A DNA stretch of 64,000 bases from an uncultured Bacilli bacterium (lineage in GTDB: Bacteria; Bacillota_I; Bacilli_A; RF39; UBA660), in contig CANQRL010000002.1 of the NCBI GenBank assembly GCA_947626275.1, positions 85,280 to 149,279 on the forward strand. Reading direction: 5' to 3'. Shown here in pieces: positions 56,685 through 64,000 of this stretch (within the stretch, counting starts at the first letter, position 1; each line of letters begins with the position of its first letter). The notes below the pieces were generated by a model. The model searched no databases, was not told the DNA's origin, and was given only the letters and a program-made list of their open reading frames with translations. A program made the translations under genes and the position numbers.

Positions 56685-59222
56685 ATGAAAAAAACGAAAA
56701 AGACATGGGAAAGGATAGATACCATCCATCTTTTCTTATTAGGATTTATTTTTTTAGGAATTATTTTATGCATTATGTGGGGAAAAGACGGTAAATTATT
56801 TGGTTCGACCACAGACTGGCCAACACAACATGTTATCATCCCAGAATACTTTCGTGCCCTATTTTTAGAGACCAAAGACTTTTTCCCAGATTTTGCTTTT
56901 CAAATTGGTAGTGGTCAAAACATCTATAACCTTGCTTATTATGGGCTTTTAAATCCTGTAATTACGCTATCTTACTTTCTACCAATTCAAAACATGTATA
57001 CCTATATTACTATCTCTACTTGTTTTTTAATTTTATCGAGTGTTTGGTTATTTTACAAATTTCTTAAGAATCATCAATTTTCATCAACCAATGCTTTGAT
57101 TTCTAGCATCATTTTTATGTGCTCTTCCTGCCTCATTTACCACATCCATAGGCACATCATGTTTGTCAATTACATGCCATTCCTCATCCTAGGATTCATG
57201 GGAGTAGACCGCTATTTTGAAAAAAAGAAATCTTGGCTATTAATTCTCAGTACTTTTCTCATGATTCTCATGAGTTATTACTATTCAGTTGTCGGTATCA
57301 TCGTCCTTGTTTTATATGGCATTTATCAATACCTTACGAGAAATGAAAAAATCACGTTCAAAAATTTCCTATGGGATGGCATTAAGGCCATATGTCCAAT
57401 TATTGTGGGAATTCTCCTTTCGGGAATTTTAATACTGCCAACTTTCTTAGTCATCTTAAATGGAAGAGGTGCTCTTAACGTACAACCTTCCCTTTTAGAG
57501 TTATTTTTACCATTCTTTCACCTCAATTATGTTCTGTATAACGCTTATGGAGTAGGACTTGGGGCCATTGCCATTTTTGCCATCGTCCCTCTTTTCTTTC
57601 AAGAAAAACAGAATAAATTTTTAGGTATCGTACTTTCCTCTATCATTTTATTTCCTTTCTTAAACTACTTATTTAACGCAACCATGTACATTGATGCCAA
57701 AGCGCTCATTCCTTTCACACCGCTTTATGCCTTTAGTATTGCGTTATTTATCCAAGGTCTAGAAGAAAAGAAGATAAAAATTCTCCCTTCTATATTAGTG
57801 GCAGGTATTATTTTATTACTTGGCGTACCAACCATTTCTAGTAAGGTTCTCCTCCTATTATTCGATACCTTCCTTATCTTCTTAGGAATTCTAATGATTG
57901 ACAAAACAAACTTAAAATTATTAGGCAAAAGTCTTTTTGTCATCAGTGCAATTACTATCACTGTCTTAATCTCTCGAAGAGATGACTTTGTTAACAAGGA
58001 AAGCTATTTTGGAGAAACTTATCGTAGTGAGCAATCTTTAGTAGAAAATCTAACAAAGGAAGATCAGGACATCTATCGCATTAGTAATCAGATATATCCT
58101 AGTAGAAATCCTAATCAAACTTTTGGAAATATTGGTTATTATACCTCTACCATTTATTCTTCTATTTATCACAAAGAATACAATCAATTTTATTATGATG
58201 TCATGAATAATGCTGTTCAAAGTAGAAATGCTGTTATTACCAGTGCGATAAAAAACTATCCATTTCTTTTACTAACCGGCAATAAATACTTGCTTACCAA
58301 TACGCCCCCTTTTATCGGATATGAAAAGATTAATCAGCAAGGAAAGCAAGCTCTCTATGAAACGAAAAATGCACTTCCCCTAGCCTATGCTTCCTCTCAT
58401 CTTGTCAGTCAAAAGACATTTGAAGAAATGGGATATCCTTATAATCAAGATATCATTCTAAAAAACATTATCGTTGATAAAGATATCGACAACCCTGTTT
58501 CTTCTAACGTTCACAAAATAGATTTAAAGCTAGACTTAGAAGAGTTAAAAAAACTAAACATAAAAGAGACTAATGGTGTATATTCTTTCTCATTAGATAA
58601 ACAAGAAAAAATAACGCTTCCTTTAAAAGAGCCTCTTTCTAATACCCTACTCTATATCCGCTTTCAACTTCTAGAATCTAATTCTTGCAATATTGGAGAC
58701 ACCGAAATTACCATAAATAATGTCGGTAACAAATTAACTTGTGCCTCTTGGAAATATCACAATCAAAATTATACTTTTGATTACGTTCTAGCGCTTGATG
58801 AAATTGATAATCTTGAAATTACCCTCAGCAAAGGAAATTATAAACTAACCAATATAGAGTTTTATACTCTCGATTACAATACTATTGAAGATTTAAACGA
58901 AAACGTTGACCCCTTCCTTTTTGATTCAAAAAAAACGATGGGAGATCGAATTGTTGGTGATATCGCTGTTCAAGAAGATGGATATTTTGTTTTAAGCGTT
59001 CCTTATGATACGGGCTTTCAAATTACCGTCGATGGAAAAAAGCAAGATTACGAAAAAGCGAATATTTCCTTTATCGGTTTTCCTATTTCACAGGGAAATC
59101 ATCATATTGAAATAGAATATCAGGCACCAGGAAAAAAGGGAGGAGCGATTCTTTCCCTTCTTGGAATGATTCTTGCTATTGCCATTATTATTTATGAGAA
59201 CAAGAAAAAGGAAAATGCATAG
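56685..59222 (+). CDS. YfhO-family membrane protein (GT-C-like), copy B
   Basis: 845 residues from ATG 56685 (AAAAGGTG upstream); the longer frame runs through the promoter. About 12 helices in residues 15-430, then a long ectodomain (440-815) and a terminal helix (GGAILSLLGMILAIAIIIY). Early motifs: GSTTDWPTQHVIIPEYFRA and QIGSGQNIYNLAYYGLLNP, the YfhO counterpart of the D-x-x-x-Q loop. Probably transfers sugars from a lipid carrier on the outer face, with teichoic acid a known target in the family. Distant paralogue of the gene at 52577 on the other side of tRNA-Leu. Confidence 0.85.
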   Translation: MKKTKKTWERIDTIHLFLLGFIFLGIILCIMWGKDGKLFGSTTDWPTQHVIIPEYFRALFLETKDFFPDFAFQIGSGQNIYNLAYYGLLNPVITLSYFLPIQNMYTYITISTCFLILSSVWLFYKFLKNHQFSSTNALISSIIFMCSSCLIYHIHRHIMFVNYMPFLILGFMGVDRYFEKKKSWLLILSTFLMILMSYYYSVVGIIVLVLYGIYQYLTRNEKITFKNFLWDGIKAICPIIVGILLSGILILPTFLVILNGRGALNVQPSLLELFLPFFHLNYVLYNAYGVGLGAIAIFAIVPLFFQEKQNKFLGIVLSSIILFPFLNYLFNATMYIDAKALIPFTPLYAFSIALFIQGLEEKKIKILPSILVAGIILLLGVPTISSKVLLLLFDTFLIFLGILMIDKTNLKLLGKSLFVISAITITVLISRRDDFVNKESYFGETYRSEQSLVENLTKEDQDIYRISNQIYPSRNPNQTFGNIGYYTSTIYSSIYHKEYNQFYYDVMNNAVQSRNAVITSAIKNYPFLLLTGNKYLLTNTPPFIGYEKINQQGKQALYETKNALPLAYASSHLVSQKTFEEMGYPYNQDIILKNIIVDKDIDNPVSSNVHKIDLKLDLEELKKLNIKETNGVYSFSLDKQEKITLPLKEPLSNTLLYIRFQLLESNSCNIGDTEITINNVGNKLTCASWKYHNQNYTFDYVLALDEIDNLEITLSKGNYKLTNIEFYTLDYNTIEDLNENVDPFLFDSKKTMGDRIVGDIAVQEDGYFVLSVPYDTGFQITVDGKKQDYEKANISFIGFPISQGNHHIEIEYQAPGKKGGAILSLLGMILAIAIIIYENKKKENA

Positions 59223-59236
59223 TCATTTTCCTTTTT
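59205..59236. terminator. Bidirectional terminator between the YfhO-type and TspO genes
   Basis: AAAAAGGAAAATG/CATTTTCCTTTTT perfect 13-bp hairpin; serves both convergent genes and overlaps both stop codons. Confidence 0.85.
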
Positions 59237-59687
59237 AATTTAAAATATAAATACCGATTGTCAAATAAGTTGCAAATAAAATCCAAAGGACATAGGGAAT
59301 GTTTAAATAAGCCGAAATTTTCTTTCTTCCTAGAAATTGATAAACCATGTAGAGAACTAATCCATCCAAGAGAAGAATCCATAGGATAGCAATAAATCTC
59401 CACTTCCATACAAAGAAAATAATAGACCAAAAAGCATTGACAAAAAGCTGTATATAGTAAAGAAGAGAAAGTGGAAAGCTTTTATCTTCTCGTCGCCATA
59501 GAAAATAGGATAGTCCCATCAAAAAATAAATAATCGACCAAGCAATTGGAAAGGCAAGTTTAGGGGGAGCTAGTGGCGGTTTTATTAAACTATTGTAATC
59601 GATATGTGAAGATATTAGAAAACCAACCGCACCTCCAATTAATAAAGGGAAAAAGAGATAAAAAAGGGAGCGAAATATTTTTTTCAT
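59235..59687 (-). CDS. tspO: TspO/MBR-family membrane protein
   Basis: 150 residues, five helices. KPPLAPPKLAFPIAWSIIYFLMGLSYFLW is the TspO signature, with the later conserved QLFVNAFWSIIFF and IPYVLWILFATYL segments. TspO proteins bind porphyrins and are implicated in tetrapyrrole and stress responses. AGAGGAGAAAGG precedes the ATG. No haem gene is nearby, so nothing local informs its role. Confidence 0.92.
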   Translation of the reverse strand: MKKIFRSLFYLFFPLLIGGAVGFLISSHIDYNSLIKPPLAPPKLAFPIAWSIIYFLMGLSYFLWRREDKSFPLSLLYYIQLFVNAFWSIIFFVWKWRFIAILWILLLDGLVLYMVYQFLGRKKISAYLNIPYVLWILFATYLTIGIYILN

Positions 59688-59767
59688 AAAAAGGTTCCTT
59701 TCTCCTCTTATTATACGAAAATAGTAAAAATTTATACCGATTTTACTAGTGGAATTCTTTTCTAAGG

Positions 59768-59796
59768 TTGATTTTTAACCTTTTTTATCGTACAAT
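59768..59796 (+). promoter_or_regulatory. Promoter of the Ig-like surface protein gene
   Basis: TTGATT (59768-59773), 17-base spacer, TACAAT (59791-59796); the leader is short, about 18 bases to the start. Confidence 0.75.
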
Positions 59797-59820
59797 ATTG
59801 TTAGAATAAGGGAGTAAGGT

Positions 59821-62800
59821 GTGAGCATGAGCAAAAAAAATAGAAAAAAGAAAAAGAACTGGGAAAGATTGGAAGCCAATACGACTTCTAGTTTTTTGCA
59901 TCCAGAAACGGAAGGCTTTTTAGCCACGAATGACCCTACCCCAGTATCTAATGAAGAAAAAGTAGAAATGGAAAATCAAAAGGTAAATACTCATTTCCTA
60001 GTGATGAAAGACGCTAACCTATCAGAGGAAAACGCTATCGTTTATACGATTGCTAATCAAACAGTTCACGTTTTTCCAAATATGAAAAGCTATGTAAATG
60101 GAAAAAACAATACCTCTTCTGAGCAAATAGTTTCTACCCATTCTCATGAAATGAAAGAACCAATAGCAGTAGATGTTAAAGAAGAAGTTATAGCAGAACC
60201 GGTAACGCCTATTATCGGAGACTCAACAAATGAAGTTCAAGATAATGTTACAGATGAGAATCCTTCGGTAGAAGAAACTCCTTCAGAATATGCAGAAGAG
60301 ATACCATCCAATCTTCCTTCTAATGTAGAAGTGACAGATGAAAAGGAAGTGCCTTCAGAAGACATGATAACTCCAGCTATCGAAGAACCAGTCTTAGAGG
60401 AGAATACAATACCTGTCACAGATGCTTCAGAAGAAACGGTTCAAGATACTACTTTAGAAGAAACGGTTTTAACGGAAGAAAAAGAAGAACCTTTAGAGAA
60501 TGCCCTAGAAGAAAATCCCGAATTAGAGGATACCATGGAAATTCCTGTTATTCAGGATGATTTAGATTCTCTTAAAGCAGTTTCTTTAGACGACATTACG
60601 GAAGAAGAAAAGCCAGAAATGGACAAGGTGGAAGAGTCAATCCAAAAAGATAACTCAGCTGATATTCATGAAGAAGAAACAGAGGCCGCAAAAGATGGTG
60701 TCATTGACTATTTCCAATTTGATTTTAGCAATGATCTCGTTAAGGAAGAAGCTAAGAAAAAAGAAGATTCAACCTCTAAAAAAGTAGAAAAGAAAGATGA
60801 CTTAATGTCTTTTGATTTCTATGATGTCATTCGGCCTGTCGAAACCAGTGAACGGCAGTTGCCAGAAGAAGAAGAGGAAAAAATAGAAATAAAAAAACTG
60901 CTACAACAAAAAGACGATGATGGTGAAGAAAAAGAAGCGTTATTTTCGATTGGGGGAAAAGAAGGAGAAAGCCATCGAAGAGAACGCAATTTCGCAAAAT
61001 TTTCCCTATACGCTTTTTATATCTTCCTCGTTTTATTTGCCATTTTATTTGTGTTTATGTTAATTCAAAGTGGAAACAATTTCTCACTTTCAAGAGAAGA
61101 AATTACCTTAGCGCTTCAATCTACTTATCAAGTAGAAATTATTCAAAATAAAAAAGTTGCTGAGAACCAAAATTTTGAATGGGCCTCTTCTAACGATAGA
61201 GTGGTTTCTGTCGATGATGAAGGAAATTTAACGGCTATCGGTAGAGGAAGTTCAACCATTACCGTTAAATCAAAACAGACAAGAAAAGAAAAAACTATGA
61301 TAGTTACTGCCATTGATGTAACGATTGAAAGTCTTCGTTTTGAAGAAAGCAAAATAACAATTGAAGTGGGAGATGAAAAATCAATCTTCCCTATCATCAA
61401 TAATGACCCATCTATTTTAGCAAGTTTAGATTGGGCAAGTACCAATGAAAAAGTTGTCACAGTAGATCAACAAGGACATATCAAAGGGGTTGGCGTAGGA
61501 AAAGCAACGATCTTAGTTGAAGTACCAAATGAGAAAATGAATGCCGAAGTTACCGTTGAAGTAAAGGCTAAAAAGGATAGTAAAAAGGATTCTAACAAGA
61601 ATTCCCAATCTAACTCCAATTCTCAGTCAAATTCTAACTCTCATTCTAATTCCAACTCCCAGTCTAACTCCAATTCACAATCTAATTCGAATTCCAATTC
61701 AAACAGCAGTTCAAACGAAAATAAACCAGTTGCGGTTACGGGAATTAAATTGGATATTACCAGTGCTACTCTCAAAGTAGGTGAAAAAAAGACCGTTACC
61801 CCAACCATTGAGCCAAAGAATGCCACCGATAAAACAGTTTCTTGGTCTAGTACCAATACTTCTGTCGCAACAGTAGAAAACGGGATTATAACCGCTAAAA
61901 AAGAAGGTCGTTGTACGATTACTGCAACGACAAAAGATGGAAACAAGAAAGCTAGTGTAACCATTACTGTTGAAAAAGAAGCAGAAAAAGAAATTGCTGT
62001 ATCTAGTATTTCTTTGAATCAGTCAAGTCTTTCCCTAGAAATTGGGGGAACTTATACGCTAACAGCTACCGTTAACCCTAATAATGCTACTAACAAAAAA
62101 GTAAGTTGGAGTAGCAATAATAATGGAGTAGTAAAAGTCGATAATGGAAAGCTAACAGCTGTTGCCGCAGGAAAAGCAACCATTACAGTAACTTCTGCTG
62201 ATGGCAAAGTAAAAGCTACTTGTGAAGTAACGGTTAATGAGTCTTCCTTTTTAGAAACAATGAAAAAGAAGTCAAAAGGAACGAATGTTGACTTCTCCAA
62301 ACAATCCACTGCTTCTGATAGTGGTGTATATCAATTAAAAAATACGAACATCTATTTCTATAGAGGAAATGTTCTTGATAATTATGTCTTGTTTGCTGGT
62401 TACTGTTGGCAAATTGTAAGAACAACAGAATCACAAGGTACGAAATTACTTTACGTAAGTGGAAATAATAAATGTACTTATAATAAAAATAGTGTCTTAT
62501 TAACATCTTCTGGTCAACCAGACAAAGTGAAATATGCAAATTCAACTAGTAACTCACTATATAAAAATTCTAATATAAAAACAAAAGTAGAATCTTGGTT
62601 CAATAATAACATTAAGTCTAGCAATGCTTCTAAGGTAGAAAGTACCCAATGGTGTAATGATGTCATTTCTGATTCTGCAGCGAAATCTAGAACACCAAAC
62701 CTCAAATGTAGTTCATCCTCAAATGCAGTAAACGCTAAAGTAGGAATTATTACCCTAGATGAAATGATTTTAGCGGGAGGCGTTTTCAGTAAAGATGCTA

Positions 62801-63078
62801 CTCACAGAAGCAATTACTTCCTATACATTCCTCAAAACTATCTGTTAAGTAATGGAAAATATAGTGATAATTCATCTACACTAGATAACATTACAATGGT
62901 TTCTATGACCATAGCTGATACTAAAACTGGTTATATCCATTATCTTGGATCTAATGGACAAGTAGAATCTTACATTTCTACTGCTTCTTACGGCATTCGT
63001 CCTATGATTGTCCTAGGAAAGGATGCTCGATTCGCTTCAGGAAAAGGAACAGCTAGTAATCCTTATATTGTAAAATAA
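59821..63078 (+). CDS. Large membrane-anchored surface protein with four BIG2-type Ig-like domains
   Basis: 1085 residues. A long acidic cytosolic N-terminus (about 1-390, Glu/Thr/Pro/Val-rich), one membrane helix (about 397-418), then Ig-like BIG2 domains at about 425-500, 505-585, 636-720 and 722-805 (pattern: VSWSSTNTSVATVENGIITAKKEGRCTITA in parts), with a Ser/Asn linker (about 590-634) between the second and third. The C-terminal domain (806-1085, Cys-containing, GYCWQIVRTT..., ending GTASNPYIVK) recurs in the protein at 35863-36963. The start is GTG 59821 or ATG 59827, both with ribosome sites. A 390-residue cytosolic part on a surface protein is unusual. Function unknown; adhesion likely. 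Confidence 0.8.
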   Translation: MSMSKKNRKKKKNWERLEANTTSSFLHPETEGFLATNDPTPVSNEEKVEMENQKVNTHFLVMKDANLSEENAIVYTIANQTVHVFPNMKSYVNGKNNTSSEQIVSTHSHEMKEPIAVDVKEEVIAEPVTPIIGDSTNEVQDNVTDENPSVEETPSEYAEEIPSNLPSNVEVTDEKEVPSEDMITPAIEEPVLEENTIPVTDASEETVQDTTLEETVLTEEKEEPLENALEENPELEDTMEIPVIQDDLDSLKAVSLDDITEEEKPEMDKVEESIQKDNSADIHEEETEAAKDGVIDYFQFDFSNDLVKEEAKKKEDSTSKKVEKKDDLMSFDFYDVIRPVETSERQLPEEEEEKIEIKKLLQQKDDDGEEKEALFSIGGKEGESHRRERNFAKFSLYAFYIFLVLFAILFVFMLIQSGNNFSLSREEITLALQSTYQVEIIQNKKVAENQNFEWASSNDRVVSVDDEGNLTAIGRGSSTITVKSKQTRKEKTMIVTAIDVTIESLRFEESKITIEVGDEKSIFPIINNDPSILASLDWASTNEKVVTVDQQGHIKGVGVGKATILVEVPNEKMNAEVTVEVKAKKDSKKDSNKNSQSNSNSQSNSNSHSNSNSQSNSNSQSNSNSNSNSSSNENKPVAVTGIKLDITSATLKVGEKKTVTPTIEPKNATDKTVSWSSTNTSVATVENGIITAKKEGRCTITATTKDGNKKASVTITVEKEAEKEIAVSSISLNQSSLSLEIGGTYTLTATVNPNNATNKKVSWSSNNNGVVKVDNGKLTAVAAGKATITVTSADGKVKATCEVTVNESSFLETMKKKSKGTNVDFSKQSTASDSGVYQLKNTNIYFYRGNVLDNYVLFAGYCWQIVRTTESQGTKLLYVSGNNKCTYNKNSVLLTSSGQPDKVKYANSTSNSLYKNSNIKTKVESWFNNNIKSSNASKVESTQWCNDVISDSAAKSRTPNLKCSSSSNAVNAKVGIITLDEMILAGGVFSKDATHRSNYFLYIPQNYLLSNGKYSDNSSTLDNITMVSMTIADTKTGYIHYLGSNGQVESYISTASYGIRPMIVLGKDARFASGKGTASNPYIVK
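61600..61707. repeat. Ser/Asn/Gln codon repeat (TCNAAY-type)
   Basis: Imperfect repeats of TCTAATTCC/TCTAACTCC/TCACAATCT-like units encode SNSNSQ and SNSNSH runs. Slippage-prone; length may vary between strains. Confidence 0.8.
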
Positions 63079-63080
63079 AA

Positions 63081-63107
63081 AGCTCGAGAAATCGAGCTCT
63101 TTTCTTT
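63081..63107. terminator. Bidirectional terminator between the surface protein gene and uppP
   Basis: AGCTCGA/TCGAGCT with a GAAA tetraloop (63081-63098), CTTTTCTTT after it and AAAATAAAA before it. Serves both convergent genes. Confidence 0.85.
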
Positions 63108-63921
63108 ATAAGAATAAAATCACTAAAGTCCCAACAATGGCACAATAAATAGTAAAATAAATTAATTTTCCATGATTGACAATCTCTCTAAACCATTTTG
63201 TTACAAGGAAGGTAACAACAGCTGCGATAAGCATAGAAATGCCATAATAAATCCAAGTAACCGTACTAATACTAGCCTCTAGAATGTCCCCTACTTCTAA
63301 CATCATTGCCGCTATACTCATTGGAATGTAGAGCATGAAGGAATATTTAAAAGCCGTATCTCTTTTCATTCCTTGTGTCATTCCTCCAACGATTGTCGAA
63401 CCACTTCTACTGATTCCTGGAAATAACCCTAAAATTTGAAATAACCCAACCATAAAGGCATTCTTGGCTGTAATTTCTCCATCTCCTTTATGCCCTTTAA
63501 AGTTTCGAATCAAGAATAATAGAAAAGCCGTAATTAAAAGAGAAATTCCAACAATCTTTACATTGTTTTCAATTTTCGCAAATAAATCTAGCTTGCTAAC
63601 GATAAGTCCCATTAGTCCTGCTGGAATACAACCTAGAACAATAAGCCAACAGTATCGATATTCAGAGTGATATTTCTCTTCTTTCTTTTTTAAATAGCCA
63701 AAGAAACTTTTGATTAAACTGCAAATGTCTTTCCGAAATAGCAAAAGAATCGCAAGTAGACTACCAAAATTTGTGATGATAGCAAGAGTATCAAAATCAA
63801 TATCTAGTTGAATCAAAGACTTCACAATCATCAAGTGTCCACTAGAAGATACGGGTATGGTTTCTGTAAATCCTTGGACAAATCCTAACAAAATATATTT
63901 AATTAACTCGATTAGTTTCAT
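63106..63921 (-). CDS. uppP: Undecaprenyl-diphosphatase
   Basis: 271 residues. UppP (BacA) dephosphorylates undecaprenyl pyrophosphate, recycling the lipid carrier for wall synthesis. GFVQGFTETIPVSSSGHLMI and LGLFPGISRSGSTIVGGM are the two catalytic signatures; about eight helices. The start is ATG 63919-63921; an in-frame TTG at 63939 has no ribosome site. The ribosome site at ATG is weak (GTGATG). The 60 bases beyond the gene to the window end contain no feature I can support. Confidence 0.96.
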   Translation of the reverse strand: MKLIELIKYILLGFVQGFTETIPVSSSGHLMIVKSLIQLDIDFDTLAIITNFGSLLAILLLFRKDICSLIKSFFGYLKKKEEKYHSEYRYCWLIVLGCIPAGLMGLIVSKLDLFAKIENNVKIVGISLLITAFLLFLIRNFKGHKGDGEITAKNAFMVGLFQILGLFPGISRSGSTIVGGMTQGMKRDTAFKYSFMLYIPMSIAAMMLEVGDILEASISTVTWIYYGISMLIAAVVTFLVTKWFREIVNHGKLIYFTIYCAIVGTLVILFL

Positions 63922-64000
63922 AACATCACGTATAATCAATCTTATAGAAATATTAATTAATTTCTTATTGATTGATCCCTTTCTATTTATATTTTTTTAT

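Noticed and set aside
1..64000. Mycoplasma-type genetic code (TGA as Trp)
   Set aside because: TGA ends several genes at conserved C-termini (yabP, scpA), and Trp residues are encoded by TGG.

Overview
The window is one end-to-end piece of a low-GC Bacillota chromosome (class Bacilli-like). Evidence: infC-rpmI with an L20-type leader, an rnr...smpB cluster, scpAB, a trhP1-trhP2-greA cluster as in Bacillus, sigma-A promoters with frequent extended -10 boxes, and AGGAGG/AGGTGAT ribosome sites. TGA acts as a stop (for example scpA and yabP), so this is the standard bacterial code and not the mycoplasma code. Sporulation genes (gerQ, yabP, yabQ, spoVG) suggest an endospore former or a recent descendant of one. 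The species cannot be named from the sequence.

Layout. 1-16000 is mostly housekeeping: rpmI (partial), infC with leader, a PrsW-type protease, gapA, a nucleoside kinase, clpP, greA, the TrhP1/TrhP2 tRNA-hydroxylation pair, gerQ, lemA, yabP-yabQ-divIC, spoVG, smpB, two CapA-type genes lying inside the rnr-smpB cluster, and rnr. A lone VirB2-like pilin gene sits at 8201-8686.

16034-51152 is the striking part: about 35 kb with every gene on the minus strand, holding the parts of two machines. One is a Tad-type pilus: TadA/CpaF ATPase, TadB, TadC, CpaB, TadZ, a Flp-like pilin and three TadE-like pseudopilin candidates. The other is a Gram-positive type IV secretion system: a VirD4 coupling ATPase, a VirB4 ATPase split into two genes, PrgI/VirB3-like and VirB6-like proteins, and two cell-wall hydrolases (M23; SpoIID fused to a C39-like peptidase). 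Around these are seven VirB2-like two-helix pilin or pilin-domain proteins (eight in the window), three of them a tandem array with near-identical 3' ends and different ectodomains. There are also two LppM-like lipoproteins, a 1130-residue secreted protein, a DUF4176 protein and a 532-residue protein with hendecad repeats next to the coupling protein. I see no relaxase, integrase or replication gene, and both flanks are housekeeping genes, so this looks like a resident secretion/pilus system, not a conjugative element. I propose it is a composite Tad-T4SS apparatus; this is inference.

51200-64000 holds scpA-scpB, two YfhO-family membrane proteins on either side of tRNA-Leu(CAA), an AT-rich insert directly after that tRNA (a transglutaminase-like gene, a stray tRNA-Leu 3' end, a broken membrane-protein gene and an orphan terminator), a TspO-family gene, a 1085-residue surface protein with bacterial Ig-like domains, and uppP. 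The C-terminal domain of that surface protein also occurs in a protein of the secretion locus (35863-36963).
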